Shown piece after piece: positions 23,544-31,304 of a stretch of DNA of 43,117 bases. Location of the stretch: contig NZ_UQXD01000018.1 of assembly GCF_900544955.1 (NCBI RefSeq), positions 1-43,117 on the forward strand, in the 5' to 3' direction. The notes under the pieces were generated by a model. The model searched no databases and was not told where the DNA came from. It saw only the letters and a program-made list of their open reading frames with translations. A program made the position numbers and the translations under genes. Origin of the DNA: an uncultured Oscillibacter sp. (GTDB lineage: Bacteria > Bacillota > Clostridia > Oscillospirales > Oscillospiraceae). Each line of letters opens with the position of its first letter. Positions within the stretch are counted from its first letter, which is position 1.

Positions 23544-24608
23544 TTACTCGATATAAATCCCACCGCTGATGGAAGCGGTCATATACTGCGCCGTATCGGT
23601 GCCCGCCGAGATGATTCCGAAGAGAATCGTCACCAGCGTACCGGCGGCCAACGGAATGCTCAGTCCCGTTTGACCGGCTCTGCGGAGGGTGTATTTGGGG
23701 ATTTCCTCCCCGCCCACATACGGCGGAAAATATACGATGCTGTCCGGAAGCACGGTAAAGGCCAGCCGGTCGGCCTCACCTACGGCCAGGCACATAAACG
23801 GCCGCAGGATCACGCCCTGTTCCGGGAATAGTTCCTGGCGGTTGGCAAATACGCCGTAGAAATTGCGTACCGTGCCGTCATGGGGCATGACGAAAGAGGA
23901 GGGGTACGAGTCGCTTGTTTTGATGGTGATGACACCCGACGCCCACTCTCCGGGATCCAGCGCGGTAAAATATCCGCCGTCTCCGCCAAAACCGGCGTAG
24001 GCGATTTGCGCCGGCGCGCCGGTATTGTCCGTGCTGAGCGGAACGCCGGATGCGTTCTGGTTGGAGTAAGAGAACGGTATGGTGGCGGCAATTGGCCCCT
24101 GGGGCCCGGCGGGTCCGGGTTCGCCTTGAGGTCCGGCGGGTCCGGGTTCGCCCTGGGGTCCGGCGGGTCCGGGTTCGCCCTGGGCACCGGCGGGACCGGG
24201 TTCGCCTTGAGGTCCGGCAGGACCGGGTTCGCCCTGAGGTCCGGCAGGACCGGGTTCTCCCTGAGCACCGGCAGGACCGGGTTCGCCCTGGGGTCCGGCG
24301 GGACCGGGTTCACCCTGGGCACCTGCGGGACCAGGTTCGCCTTGAGGTCCGGCAGGTCCGGGTTCCCCTTGGATACCAGCGGGCCCGGGTTCGCCCTGGG
24401 CACCAGCGGGACCGGGTTCGCCCTGGGGTCCGGCGGGCCCGGGTTCGCCTTGAGGCCCTGCGGGGCCGGGCTTGCCCTGGGGCCCTGCGGGACCGGGCAA
24501 TCCACAGCATGGAGGACAGCAAGGGGGATGAGGCGGGCGATAAACATTCATGTGGTCGAGGGTGGAACAGCATTTATCTCTACAGCCGTCAGGCTGATCA
24601 TGGAACAT
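23544..24608 (-). CDS. Collagen-repeat spore surface protein, BclA-like
   Basis: A 354-residue protein in three parts. The N-terminus (1-35) is Cys-rich (CRDKCC, PPCCPPCCG) and has no signal peptide. A Gly-X-Y region of 14 consecutive GPAGxQGEP-type nonapeptides plus a partial unit follows (about 36-173). The C-terminal 180 residues form a beta-rich domain beginning IPFSYSNQNASGVPLSTDN, like the trimerising BclA C-terminal domain of exosporium filaments. Absence of a signal peptide and a sigma-K-like promoter upstream favour assembly onto the spore from the mother cell. The ATG at 24606-24608 has AGGAGG at good spacing. A bacteriophage tail fibre is possible but no phage genes are near. Confidence 0.82.
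   Translation of the reverse strand: MFHDQPDGCRDKCCSTLDHMNVYRPPHPPCCPPCCGLPGPAGPQGKPGPAGPQGEPGPAGPQGEPGPAGAQGEPGPAGIQGEPGPAGPQGEPGPAGAQGEPGPAGPQGEPGPAGAQGEPGPAGPQGEPGPAGPQGEPGPAGAQGEPGPAGPQGEPGPAGPQGEPGPAGPQGPIAATIPFSYSNQNASGVPLSTDNTGAPAQIAYAGFGGDGGYFTALDPGEWASGVITIKTSDSYPSSFVMPHDGTVRNFYGVFANRQELFPEQGVILRPFMCLAVGEADRLAFTVLPDSIVYFPPYVGGEEIPKYTLRRAGQTGLSIPLAAGTLVTILFGIISAGTDTAQYMTASISGGIYIE
24090..24503 (-). repeat. 27-base tandem repeats encoding Gly-X-Y collagen motifs
   Basis: About 15 tandem 27-base units encode GPAG(P/A/I)QG(E/K)P. Units differ mainly at silent positions and at the Pro/Ala/Ile site. Such arrays change copy number by slippage or recombination, so strain length variation is expected. 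Confidence 0.92.
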
Positions 24609-24651
24609 AGAATGACCTCCTATCGGGGGCGATTGCATTGACAACCCTATA

Positions 24652-24679
24652 TAGCGTATGCGGCCGCCGAAAGAAACGT
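24652..24679 (-). promoter_or_regulatory. Sigma-K-like promoter of the collagen-like gene
   Basis: On the minus strand, AC (24679-24678) is followed after 17 bases by CATACGCTA (24660-24652), matching the B. subtilis sigma-K pattern AC-N16/17-CATANNNTA. The start codon lies about 44 bases downstream. It fits late mother-cell expression of an exosporium-type protein. No good sigma-A promoter is visible on this strand here. Confidence 0.55.
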
Positions 24680-24890
24680 GAGAGACCGTTCTGCGGGCGA
24701 AGCCGCGTATGGCCTCGAATCTTGGGCGCCGAAGCGCGCCGGAGCCGCCTCGGCGGGGGCCGAACCCCGGCCTGTGGGCATCGGCTCGTCGAAGGTGGAC
24801 ATACCCCGGGCCCTCCCGCTCCCCAGGGTCCTCCGCGCTGCCGCTGTATACGTGCAGGCGGACGCGGGGATGGCACCCCGGCGGGGCGGC

Positions 24891-24919
24891 TTGCGTGCGG
24901 GGACGGCGGGTGGTATAAT
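24891..24919 (+). promoter_or_regulatory. Sigma-A promoter of the SLH/Asp-box gene
   Basis: TTGCGT (24891-24896) and TATAAT (24914-24919) are separated by 17 bases. About 100 bases of leader precede the start codon. The rest of the 24680-24890 gap is GC-rich with no gene seen. Confidence 0.75.
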
Positions 24920-25017
24920 CAGGCCAAACACCCCGGCGCCGCGGGCCGTCCGCCCGGGAAAGACGCTGTGCGGTGGCGGAGGATTCCGCTGGACGGAGAG
25001 AAAAGGAGATGCTGTCG

Positions 25018-26556
25018 ATGAAACAATTTTCCTGGGTCCTGGCAGTCTGCCTGGTGTTCCTGGCCGCCGTTCCGGCGGCTGCGGCGGAGCCGTTCCACTA
25101 TGAGAGCGAGGCGCTGGGCTTCTCCCTCACGGTTCCCGGCCTTTCCGGCGGGGAGATCACGGCGGAGGAGGGGGAAACCGGCGTGCGCTTTTATCACGCG
25201 CCGTCCCGGGAGCGCTTCGGCGGTCTGATCGGCACGCTGGAAGTGGTCTCGCCCCGGAGCGCATTCTTTTCGGAGGCGTACACCCACCCGGCCTATCGGA
25301 TTCTCGCGGTGGGGGAGGACCGGATGTTCCTCTGGAAGTCCCCGGGCGACGGGGCGAACAGCGGCGCGGACCTGCTGGAGGCGTTTTCACGGGCGTCGGC
25401 GGCGCTGTCGGTGGAGCGCCTGCGGGAGTGCCTGACGCCCGTGCGCCCGGACGCGCTGCCGCGCCTGCGGGAGGAGCGGCATCTCGCCTATCTCCCGGTG
25501 GAGGGCAGCCTCCTCCGGCCCGACGACGCAGTGACGCGGGGCGAGATGGCGCAGATGCTGTACGCCCTGCTGGAGGCGGACAACAAGGACCGGCTGTTCG
25601 ACGCCGGGTTTTCGGACATTGCCGGAGCGGACTGCGCCCGGGCGGTGAACTATCTGGGAAGCTACGGCATCCTCTCCGGCTATCCGGATGGGACGTTCCG
25701 GCCGGAATCGCCGGTCAGCCGGGCCCAGTGCGCGGTGCTGCTGCACCGCTGCCAGTTTGCCGTCCCCGTGGGCCGGTACGGTGACACGGCGGATTTTGCG
25801 GATGTTCCGGAGGGGAGCTGGGCGGAAGACTTCCTTTACAGCGCCCGAATTTTGGGGTGGATGACCGGGGACGCCGGCGGCGAATTCCATCCCGATCGGG
25901 AGATCACCCGGGCTGAGGCGGTGACCGCCATCAACCGGATGCTGGGGCGGGACGAGTCCTGTACGCCCGTTGAGGCGGGGGCGAATCCCTTTTCGGACCT
26001 GGACGCCGGGCACTGGGCCTACGGGAATCTTCTGGAGGCCGCCGGCGTGCTGCGCGGCGGCGCGCCTGCTGTTCCGCAGAGCGGGGCCCTGCCGGAGGGG
26101 AGCAGCGCGTATGCCTTCCTCAGCGGGAGCGAGGGCTGGGCCGCAGGCGCCGGGCGCCTGCGCCGCACGGTGGACGGGGGTAGGACCTGGGAGGAGGTGG
26201 GCGAGCCGCTTTCCCTGACGGTTTCCGGCCTGTACTTCTTCAACAGCTGGGAGGGGGTTTTGCTGGGGAGCGGCCGGGAAACGCCCTGGGCCCTTCTGCA
26301 AACCGACGATGGCGGTGAGACGTGGCGTCCCTTCCCCGACGGTTTCGCGCAGAACTCCCACTTTCCCGCGGCGCAGTTCCCCGATGAGCGGCGGCTGCTT
26401 GCGGCGGTGGTCTCTGCGGAACTCCGCCCCGCCGGTGGGGACGCGGTCTATCTGACGGTCCGGTATCGGCCTTATGAGAGCATTTACACCTGTGATCTGG
26501 AAGCGGTCATGCAGACGGTCATTACCGCGGAGGAGATCGTCCCGCCTGCCCGGTAG
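25018..26556 (+). CDS. SLH-domain surface protein with Asp-box C-terminal domain
   Basis: A 512-residue exported protein. A signal peptide (residues 1-22, VLAVCLVFLAAVPAAAA) leads to an N-terminal domain of about 110 residues without recognised homology. Three SLH modules follow (about 135-330, including AGFSDIAGADCARAVNYLG and NPFSDLDAGHWAYGNLLEAA). The C-terminal 150 residues hold two Asp-box-like motifs, TVDGGRTWEE and TDDGGETWRP, as in BNR or sialidase-like propellers, but only about two blades are present. The start has AAAAGGAG nine bases upstream. It likely sits on the cell wall; the function of the propeller-like part is unknown. Confidence 0.82.
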   Translation: MKQFSWVLAVCLVFLAAVPAAAAEPFHYESEALGFSLTVPGLSGGEITAEEGETGVRFYHAPSRERFGGLIGTLEVVSPRSAFFSEAYTHPAYRILAVGEDRMFLWKSPGDGANSGADLLEAFSRASAALSVERLRECLTPVRPDALPRLREERHLAYLPVEGSLLRPDDAVTRGEMAQMLYALLEADNKDRLFDAGFSDIAGADCARAVNYLGSYGILSGYPDGTFRPESPVSRAQCAVLLHRCQFAVPVGRYGDTADFADVPEGSWAEDFLYSARILGWMTGDAGGEFHPDREITRAEAVTAINRMLGRDESCTPVEAGANPFSDLDAGHWAYGNLLEAAGVLRGGAPAVPQSGALPEGSSAYAFLSGSEGWAAGAGRLRRTVDGGRTWEEVGEPLSLTVSGLYFFNSWEGVLLGSGRETPWALLQTDDGGETWRPFPDGFAQNSHFPAAQFPDERRLLAAVVSAELRPAGGDAVYLTVRYRPYESIYTCDLEAVMQTVITAEEIVPPAR

Positions 26557-26604
26557 CGCGGCGGGGGAACCGGCCGGGTGCCGGAATGGATGCAGCGATG
26601 CGCC

Positions 26605-26646
26605 GAGGCAGGCCTCCCCATGGGGGAGGCCTGCCTCGTTTTTTTT
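26605..26646 (+). terminator. Rho-independent terminator of the SLH/Asp-box gene
   Basis: GAGGCAGGCCTCCCC (26605-26619) and GGGGAGGCCTGCCTC (26623-26637) form a perfect 15-base stem with a three-base loop, followed by eight T. It lies between this gene and the converging LacI gene. Confidence 0.95.
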
Positions 26647-26668
26647 AATCAGGCGCCGGGCCGACGGT

Positions 26669-27661
26669 TCAGGTGCTCTCCCGGACGATCAGCTCCGGCT
26701 TGATGATGGTCGCCTCGGCTGCCAATTGGTTTGTGAGGATGTTGTGCAGGGTATTGGCCATCATCAGCGCGATTTTTTCCACTTTGGTGTCAATTGTCGT
26801 CAGCTGCGGGTAGCAGGTGGTGGAGAAGCGGGAGTTGTCGAAGCCGACGATGCCCACGTCCCGGGGGATGGAGAGGCCCAGGGAGCGGAAGGCGCCGACG
26901 CCGCAGCTGGCCAGGTAGTCGTCGTAGAAAATGCACGCGGTCCCCTGGCCGCACAGCGGCAGGATGCTCTGGGCCAGGTCCAGCACGCCCTCCGGCGAGT
27001 AGTCGCACCAAAAGAGGTTTTTCTCCTCGTTCAGCGGCAGGTGGTGCCGCTTCATGGCATGGAGAAACCCGTCGATTTTCCGCTGGGTGTTGCGGCTTTT
27101 GTTGGACCGGATGAAGTAGACGTTCCGGTAGCCCCTGTCGCACAGGTGCTGCAGGAGAAGCTCGGCGCCGTATGCCTGATCGACGGAGACGGAATACGCG
27201 TTTTTCAGGTTCAGCTCGCTGTTTGAAATGATCACCGGGATATCCGGCATGTAATCCGTCAGCATCCGCTCAATCTCCGGATCGTTGAATACGGACCCCT
27301 GCAGGATCAGACCCTCGATTTTCTTTTCCGACAGGCTCCGGATGTAGCTCTTTTTCCGCTCCAGATCGTTGCCGGTGTTGCACAGCAGCGTCATGTACTG
27401 GTGCTCGAAAAAATAGTTTTCCAGCACGTAGGCCGCGATGGAGAAGTGAAGGTTGCGGATATCCGGCATCAAAATGGCAATGGTTTTGCTGGAGTTGTTC
27501 GCAAGGCCCCGGGCAAATGCGCTGGGTACGTAGCTGTTTTTTTGCAGCACGGCCAAAACCCGGTCCCGTGTCGCCGGCGACACCTTCTCCGGGCTGTTCA
27601 TCACACGGGAAACCGTTGAAATCGAAACGCCGGCCTCATTTGCAACATCATAAATCGTCAT
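26669..27661 (-). CDS. LacI-family transcriptional regulator
   Basis: A 330-residue regulator. The N-terminal helix-turn-helix reads MTIYDVANEAGVSISTVSRV, with the hinge region VLAVLQKNSYVPSAFARGL, followed by a periplasmic-binding-protein-like sensor domain (about 60-330, with FDNSRFSTTCYPQLTTI). Members repress or activate carbohydrate or acid catabolism genes in response to a small ligand. The ATG at 27659-27661 has AGGA at good spacing; an ATG three codons earlier is too close to it. The gene lies downstream of the catabolic operon and has its own promoter. Two near-palindromic GAAAGCGCTTTC-type sites at the operon promoter are candidate operators. Confidence 0.92.
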   Translation of the reverse strand: MTIYDVANEAGVSISTVSRVMNSPEKVSPATRDRVLAVLQKNSYVPSAFARGLANNSSKTIAILMPDIRNLHFSIAAYVLENYFFEHQYMTLLCNTGNDLERKKSYIRSLSEKKIEGLILQGSVFNDPEIERMLTDYMPDIPVIISNSELNLKNAYSVSVDQAYGAELLLQHLCDRGYRNVYFIRSNKSRNTQRKIDGFLHAMKRHHLPLNEEKNLFWCDYSPEGVLDLAQSILPLCGQGTACIFYDDYLASCGVGAFRSLGLSIPRDVGIVGFDNSRFSTTCYPQLTTIDTKVEKIALMMANTLHNILTNQLAAEATIIKPELIVREST

Positions 27662-27708
27662 AGTCGTCATCCTGTTTTTCGTATGGGATGAACCCTGAAT
27701 ATGCTTTT

Positions 27709-27736
27709 ATTATAGGGATAATCCCACAAAAAGCAA
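27709..27736 (-). promoter_or_regulatory. Sigma-A promoter of the LacI gene
   Basis: On the minus strand TTGCTT (27736-27731) and TATAAT (27714-27709) are 16 bases apart. The LacI ATG lies about 48 bases downstream, so the regulator need not depend on the operon. No GAAAGCGC site is seen here. Confidence 0.7.
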
Positions 27737-27795
27737 GAAAGATTTTCCAAATTTCCGGTCCGCGTTCGCGCCGGGCGGCCCGGGGGAGTCGTTTT

Positions 27796-28569
27796 TCAGC
27801 ACATCACCTGGCCGCCGTTGATCATGATGCACTGGCCGGTGATGCTGTTTGCGTCGGGAGAGGCGAGGAAGGAGACGAACGCGGCGATCTCCTCTTCCGT
27901 CTGGGGCCGCCCCAGGGGGATTTCGGAAAACCGCTTTTGCAGATACGCCTCCTCGGTGATGCCGAACATCTCGCCGCGCTTTTTGCTGTTCTTCTTCTGC
28001 ATGGGGGTCAGCACGGTGCCCGGGCAATAGGCGTTGACGGTGATGTTGTACGGCGCGAGGGCCGCCGCCAGTGTGCGGGTCAGCCCCCGCACCGCCCACT
28101 TGGAGGTGGCGTACTCCACCGTCTGGGGACTCTGCCGGAAGGAGGACTGGCTGCCCGCGTTGATGATCCGGCCGCCGCCGGCGGCCTTCATGCTCTCCGC
28201 CGCCGCGGCTGCGCAGTAGTACATGGAGAAGAGGTTGATCCGCATCGTCTCCTCGAAGCTCTCCGGCGTGATGTCCTCGAAGTTCCGCATGGGACAGACG
28301 CCGGCGTTGTTCACCAGCACGTCGACGCGCCCCCGCGCCTCCACAATCCGCCGCATCATCTCCCGGACCTGGCCGTTTTGCGAGACATCCGCGGTGTAAG
28401 CCTCCGCGCGGCCGCCCACCGCCTCCGCCAGTCGCGCGGTCTCTTCCGCGTTCTCCCGGTGCCTTCCGTTGACCGCCACAAAATAGCCCTCCGCTGCAAA
28501 ACGCAGCGCGATGGCGCGGCCGATTCCAGTGCCGCCTCCGGTGACGACGGCGACTTTCTCAAACTCCAT
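27796..28569 (-). CDS. Short-chain dehydrogenase/reductase (SDR)
   Basis: A 257-residue NAD(P)-dependent oxidoreductase of the classical SDR family. The cofactor motif TGGGTGIG (about 10-17), the NNAG element, the catalytic Ser in GSQSSF and the YATSK (YxxxK) pair are intact. NVNAYCPGTVLTPM and the C-terminal ITGQCIMINGGQ are typical. Similarity is to acetoin, sorbitol and 3-oxoacyl reductase groups; the substrate is unknown. It lies 267 bases after the upstream SDR gene, with a dctM remnant and a large hairpin between, so expression level may differ from the main operon. Confidence 0.88.
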   Translation of the reverse strand: MEFEKVAVVTGGGTGIGRAIALRFAAEGYFVAVNGRHRENAEETARLAEAVGGRAEAYTADVSQNGQVREMMRRIVEARGRVDVLVNNAGVCPMRNFEDITPESFEETMRINLFSMYYCAAAAAESMKAAGGGRIINAGSQSSFRQSPQTVEYATSKWAVRGLTRTLAAALAPYNITVNAYCPGTVLTPMQKKNSKKRGEMFGITEEAYLQKRFSEIPLGRPQTEEEIAAFVSFLASPDANSITGQCIMINGGQVMC

Positions 28570-28661
28570 AGGACAAGCGCCTCCTCTTTACAAAATGCAC
28601 GGCGGCTCCGCCGCCGCTTCCGGAGGCCCGCGCCTCCGGGGGAATGGCATGGGGGGATGTT

Positions 28662-28745
28662 TCACAGCATCCGGTTGGGCAGAAGGAGGATGATCTGCGG
28701 GAAAGCCGTGAGCAGGATCATGGCAAGCGCCGCGCAGAGCATGGG
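28662..28745 (-). pseudogene. Fragment of a TRAP dctM gene (C-terminal tail only)
   Basis: Between the two SDR genes, the minus-strand frame ending in TGA at 28662-28664 encodes LCAALAMILLTAFPQIILLL followed by PNRML. This is the last helix and tail of a DctM-type TRAP permease. The complete dctM in this window ends ICSMLILILLMVVPEIIMFL then PNLAL, with the same PxII---LPN pattern. Upstream of about residue 35 of the fragment the frame degenerates into the hairpin, with no further DctM sequence. It is a remnant left after loss of a second transporter, not an expressed gene. Confidence 0.65.
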
Positions 28746-28780
28746 CGGAACAAAGACCGATGGAGCGCCGATCCCGGTTT

Positions 28781-28818
28781 CGCCCCATACCCGCGGCCGA
28801 AGCCGCGGGTATGGGGCG
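28781..28818 (-). terminator. 17-base perfect hairpin with UUCG loop after the SDR gene
   Basis: CGCCCCATACCCGCGGC (28781-28797) is the exact complement of GCCGCGGGTATGGGGCG (28802-28818). On the minus transcript the loop is UUCG closed by C-G, an unusually stable tetraloop. It begins 18 bases past the stop of the SDR at 28837. No T run follows, so it may protect the 3' end of the mRNA or only attenuate transcription. Confidence 0.6.
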
Positions 28819-28836
28819 CGGCCCGTGCGGGGGAGA

Positions 28837-29598
28837 TTACCGGGAGAGGTATCCGCCGTCCACCGGTAAAATGACGCCGGTGACGTAGTCGGAGGCGTCC
28901 GAGGCCAGGAACACCACGGTTCCCTTCAGCATCTCCGGCTCGCCCCAGCAGCCCTTGGGGATGCGGGAGCTGATGTAGGCCCGGCGCTTCGGGCTGGAGG
29001 CCTTGTTGATGTCCGTGTTGATGTAGCCGGGGGCGATGGCGTTGACGCACACACCGCTGCCGGCCCACTCGTTGGAGAGGGTTTTGGTCATGGTGTTGAT
29101 GCCGCCCTTGCTGGCGGAATACGCCGTGCAGTGCAATCCGCCGGTCACGCCGACGGCGGAGCAGATGTTGATGATTTTTCCGTAGCCCTGCCGGACCATC
29201 ACCTCTCCCGCCCGCTGGCACATCATGAACTGCGCCGTCAGGTTCAGGGCGATGATCCGGTCCCAATCCTTCATCTGATAGCCGATGGTGGGGCCCTTGC
29301 AGTGGGTTCCCGCGTTGTTTACCAGGATGTCCAGGCGGCCGCCCAGGGTCTCCACCGCCTCCCGGAACACGCGGTCCAGGTCGTCCCTGTCCAGCAGGTT
29401 GCCCACGATGGCGTACACGGGGGCGCCGCCGGCGGCGGCCAGCTCCCCGGCGGTGTCGCGGACCTGCTCCATGATGTCCACCAGCACGACCGCCGCCCCG
29501 GCCTCGTGCAGGGCCTCCGCCTCTTTGCGCCCCAGGCCCTTGCAGGCCCCGGTGACGATGGCCGTCCTGCCGGCCAGGTCAAACAGATTCAGTACCAT
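28837..29598 (-). CDS. SDR oxidoreductase, gluconate 5-dehydrogenase/KduD-like
   Basis: A 253-residue classical SDR. It begins LFDLAGRTAIVTGACKGLG (cofactor motif TGACKGLG), has NNAGTHCKGP, the catalytic Ser in ICSAVG and YSASK, and ends SDYVTGVILPVDGGYLSR. The N-terminal LFDLAGRTA form is common in gluconate 5-dehydrogenase and 2-deoxygluconate 3-dehydrogenase relatives, so it may oxidise or reduce a hydroxy acid. The ATG at 29596-29598 has AAGGAG seven bases upstream; an ATG two codons earlier is too close to it. It follows the aconitase X large subunit by 39 bases. Confidence 0.88.
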   Translation of the reverse strand: MVLNLFDLAGRTAIVTGACKGLGRKEAEALHEAGAAVVLVDIMEQVRDTAGELAAAGGAPVYAIVGNLLDRDDLDRVFREAVETLGGRLDILVNNAGTHCKGPTIGYQMKDWDRIIALNLTAQFMMCQRAGEVMVRQGYGKIINICSAVGVTGGLHCTAYSASKGGINTMTKTLSNEWAGSGVCVNAIAPGYINTDINKASSPKRRAYISSRIPKGCWGEPEMLKGTVVFLASDASDYVTGVILPVDGGYLSR

Positions 29599-29637
29599 GA
29601 CCATGCTCCTTTTCCTCGTAAAAATTGTTTTGGGCCC

Positions 29638-30864
29638 TTAGTCGGTTTCCCTCCAGTAGCCGGTGACGCCGGCCTCAATGCACTGGTCCAGGGTGCCGAA
29701 CCAGGTGTCCATGTGGTTGTTGTGGGGGCCGTAGAAGGCGGACTTGGCGGAGTTGGTCGCCATGACCTTCAAACCGAAATCCTCCGGGTCGCCCAGGGGG
29801 CTGCAAAAGTCCTGCAGCAGTTTCGCTCCGGCGTCCTCAATGGTCTTCATGTACCCCAACTGCCGGGCCAGGCCCTTGAAGGCGCAGTTCGTCTGCACGT
29901 GGAACTGGACGCCGTCTTTGATCTTTTTGCCCCGCAGCTTCTCCGCCACCTCCCTGATCTGGTCCAGGTTGGCGTGGGGACAGCCGATGGTGATGTAGTC
30001 CACGTGGCGGTTTTTGCCCTTGTTGAGATCGGCGATGGACGCCGCCAGCTCCTGCCTGCCGAAGACGACCGTCTCGTAGCGCTTGCCGCCGAAGGCGGCC
30101 TCCAGGGTGGGAGCCTCGGGAGTGATGCCCACCACGTGGAACATCAGAGGGGCGCCCACCACCCCCATGCATCCGCCCATGCTCAAAAGGTCCTCATTTT
30201 TGGCGTCTGGGATGCCGTCGAACACCGCGATCTTCGTGTTGATGAACTTTCCAGTGAAGTTGCCCAGGGCGCCGAAGTGGGAGATGTCGGTCAGGGGCAC
30301 CTCCACCTTCACGCGGATGTCGCCCCTGCGGTTTTCCGCCAGGTGCATGCCGTAGTTTGCGGTCCGGCCCGCGAGGCCGGCGGCCAGCGCGCTGGGACCG
30401 CCCTCCCGGTTGTCCCGGGCGCCGAGGATGGAGTTGGCGTAGACCACGGCGGAGGATTCCGCCCATGCCACGCTCTCCCCCAGCCGGGGCACGTATCCCA
30501 GGTAGTAGGGTGTGCAGGTGGAGATGCCGTGGATGCCCATGCTCTCATAGGCGGCGCAGATGCGGCGGGAATAGGCGACCCAGCGCTCCGGCGAGCCCAG
30601 ATCCTGGCTGCGGTCGCAGCCGCTGACGTTGTAGGTGGTGGGAATGCGGACCTTGGCCCCCTTGGCCGCCATGTCCTCCGCCCACTCCGTGCCGGCTACG
30701 CCGTGGGTTTTAAAGGAGATTCCGGCGATGTGGGCGTGCTTGATGGGGATCATTTTGTCGGCGCCGTTGATCTCGCCCAGGGTTTTCAGCATCTGCATGG
30801 CGAAGCGCAGAGGCTCGCCGCACTCGCCGTTGAGCATTCTCTTTTCTTCATCCGTCAAATACAT
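29638..30864 (-). CDS. Aconitase X large subunit (catalytic)
   Basis: A 408-residue protein of the AcnX (DUF521) family, iron-sulfur (de)hydratases related to aconitase. It begins MYLTDEEKRMLNGECGEPLR and has the family-conserved TTYNVSGCDRSQDLG, HGISTCTPYYLGYVPR, GARDNREGGPSALAAGLAGR and YITIGCPHANLDQI; cysteines in these stretches are candidates for cluster binding. Characterised members dehydrate cis-3-hydroxy-L-proline (bacteria) or mevalonate 5-phosphate (archaea), so other substrates are likely here. It starts immediately after the small subunit stop (TAAATG), ensuring coupled synthesis. Confidence 0.9.
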   Translation of the reverse strand: MYLTDEEKRMLNGECGEPLRFAMQMLKTLGEINGADKMIPIKHAHIAGISFKTHGVAGTEWAEDMAAKGAKVRIPTTYNVSGCDRSQDLGSPERWVAYSRRICAAYESMGIHGISTCTPYYLGYVPRLGESVAWAESSAVVYANSILGARDNREGGPSALAAGLAGRTANYGMHLAENRRGDIRVKVEVPLTDISHFGALGNFTGKFINTKIAVFDGIPDAKNEDLLSMGGCMGVVGAPLMFHVVGITPEAPTLEAAFGGKRYETVVFGRQELAASIADLNKGKNRHVDYITIGCPHANLDQIREVAEKLRGKKIKDGVQFHVQTNCAFKGLARQLGYMKTIEDAGAKLLQDFCSPLGDPEDFGLKVMATNSAKSAFYGPHNNHMDTWFGTLDQCIEAGVTGYWRETD

Positions 30865-31284
30865 TTATCTCTCGCCTCTCTTGATAATCTCTACGGTGCC
30901 GTTTGCCGCATCGACCTTCACGTAGTCGCCGGTCTCGATGGTGTGGTAGGCGCCGTCTTCCAGGGCGTCCACCGTCGGCACGTCGGACATGATGGCCCCC
31001 GCCGCCACAATGGTGTCGGCCTTGTCCATGATCATGGCCACGGGGCCGCCGCCGGCCTTGATGAGCTGATAGAAATAGTAGGAGGCGCCGGTGCTGCCGC
31101 GCCCGTTGGGGAAGACGAACACCTTCCCCTTCATGGACACGCCCTGAAGGTCGTGGCCGTTGTCCTTGATGATGCCGGTGTCGGTGTAGACGCCGTGGTT
31201 GAAGCCGAGCGCCATTTTGCTGACCAGGGCTTCGCCCTCGGCATAGGTGCCGGCGATGGAGCGGGCCCTCACTTTGAAAGACAT
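30865..31284 (-). CDS. Aconitase X small subunit (swivel domain)
   Basis: A 139-residue DUF126 protein, the small swivelling domain of aconitase X. It begins MSFKVRARSIAGTYAEGEAL and contains DNGHDLQGVSMKGKVFVFPN, GRGSTGASYYFYQLI and AAGAIMSDVPTVD, the conserved pocket loop of the family. In many bacteria this domain is fused to the large subunit; here it is a separate gene upstream of it. The ATG at 31282-31284 has GGGAGAAGGA close upstream; longer frames would enter Pro/Gly-rich DNA overlapping the leuD-like gene. Confidence 0.9.
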   Translation of the reverse strand: MSFKVRARSIAGTYAEGEALVSKMALGFNHGVYTDTGIIKDNGHDLQGVSMKGKVFVFPNGRGSTGASYYFYQLIKAGGGPVAMIMDKADTIVAAGAIMSDVPTVDALEDGAYHTIETGDYVKVDAANGTVEIIKRGER

Positions 31285-31304
31285 ATCCTTCTCCCTTTCT
31301 TGAT

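Noticed and set aside
24090..24503. Possible CRISPR array in the tandem repeat region
   Set aside because: Units are contiguous 27-base codon repeats without spacers, translating in frame to Gly-X-Y; no cas genes are present.
20353..24960. Genomic island integrated at tRNA-Gly
   Set aside because: I looked for a second copy of the tRNA 3' end downstream and for an integrase gene, and saw neither in the window.
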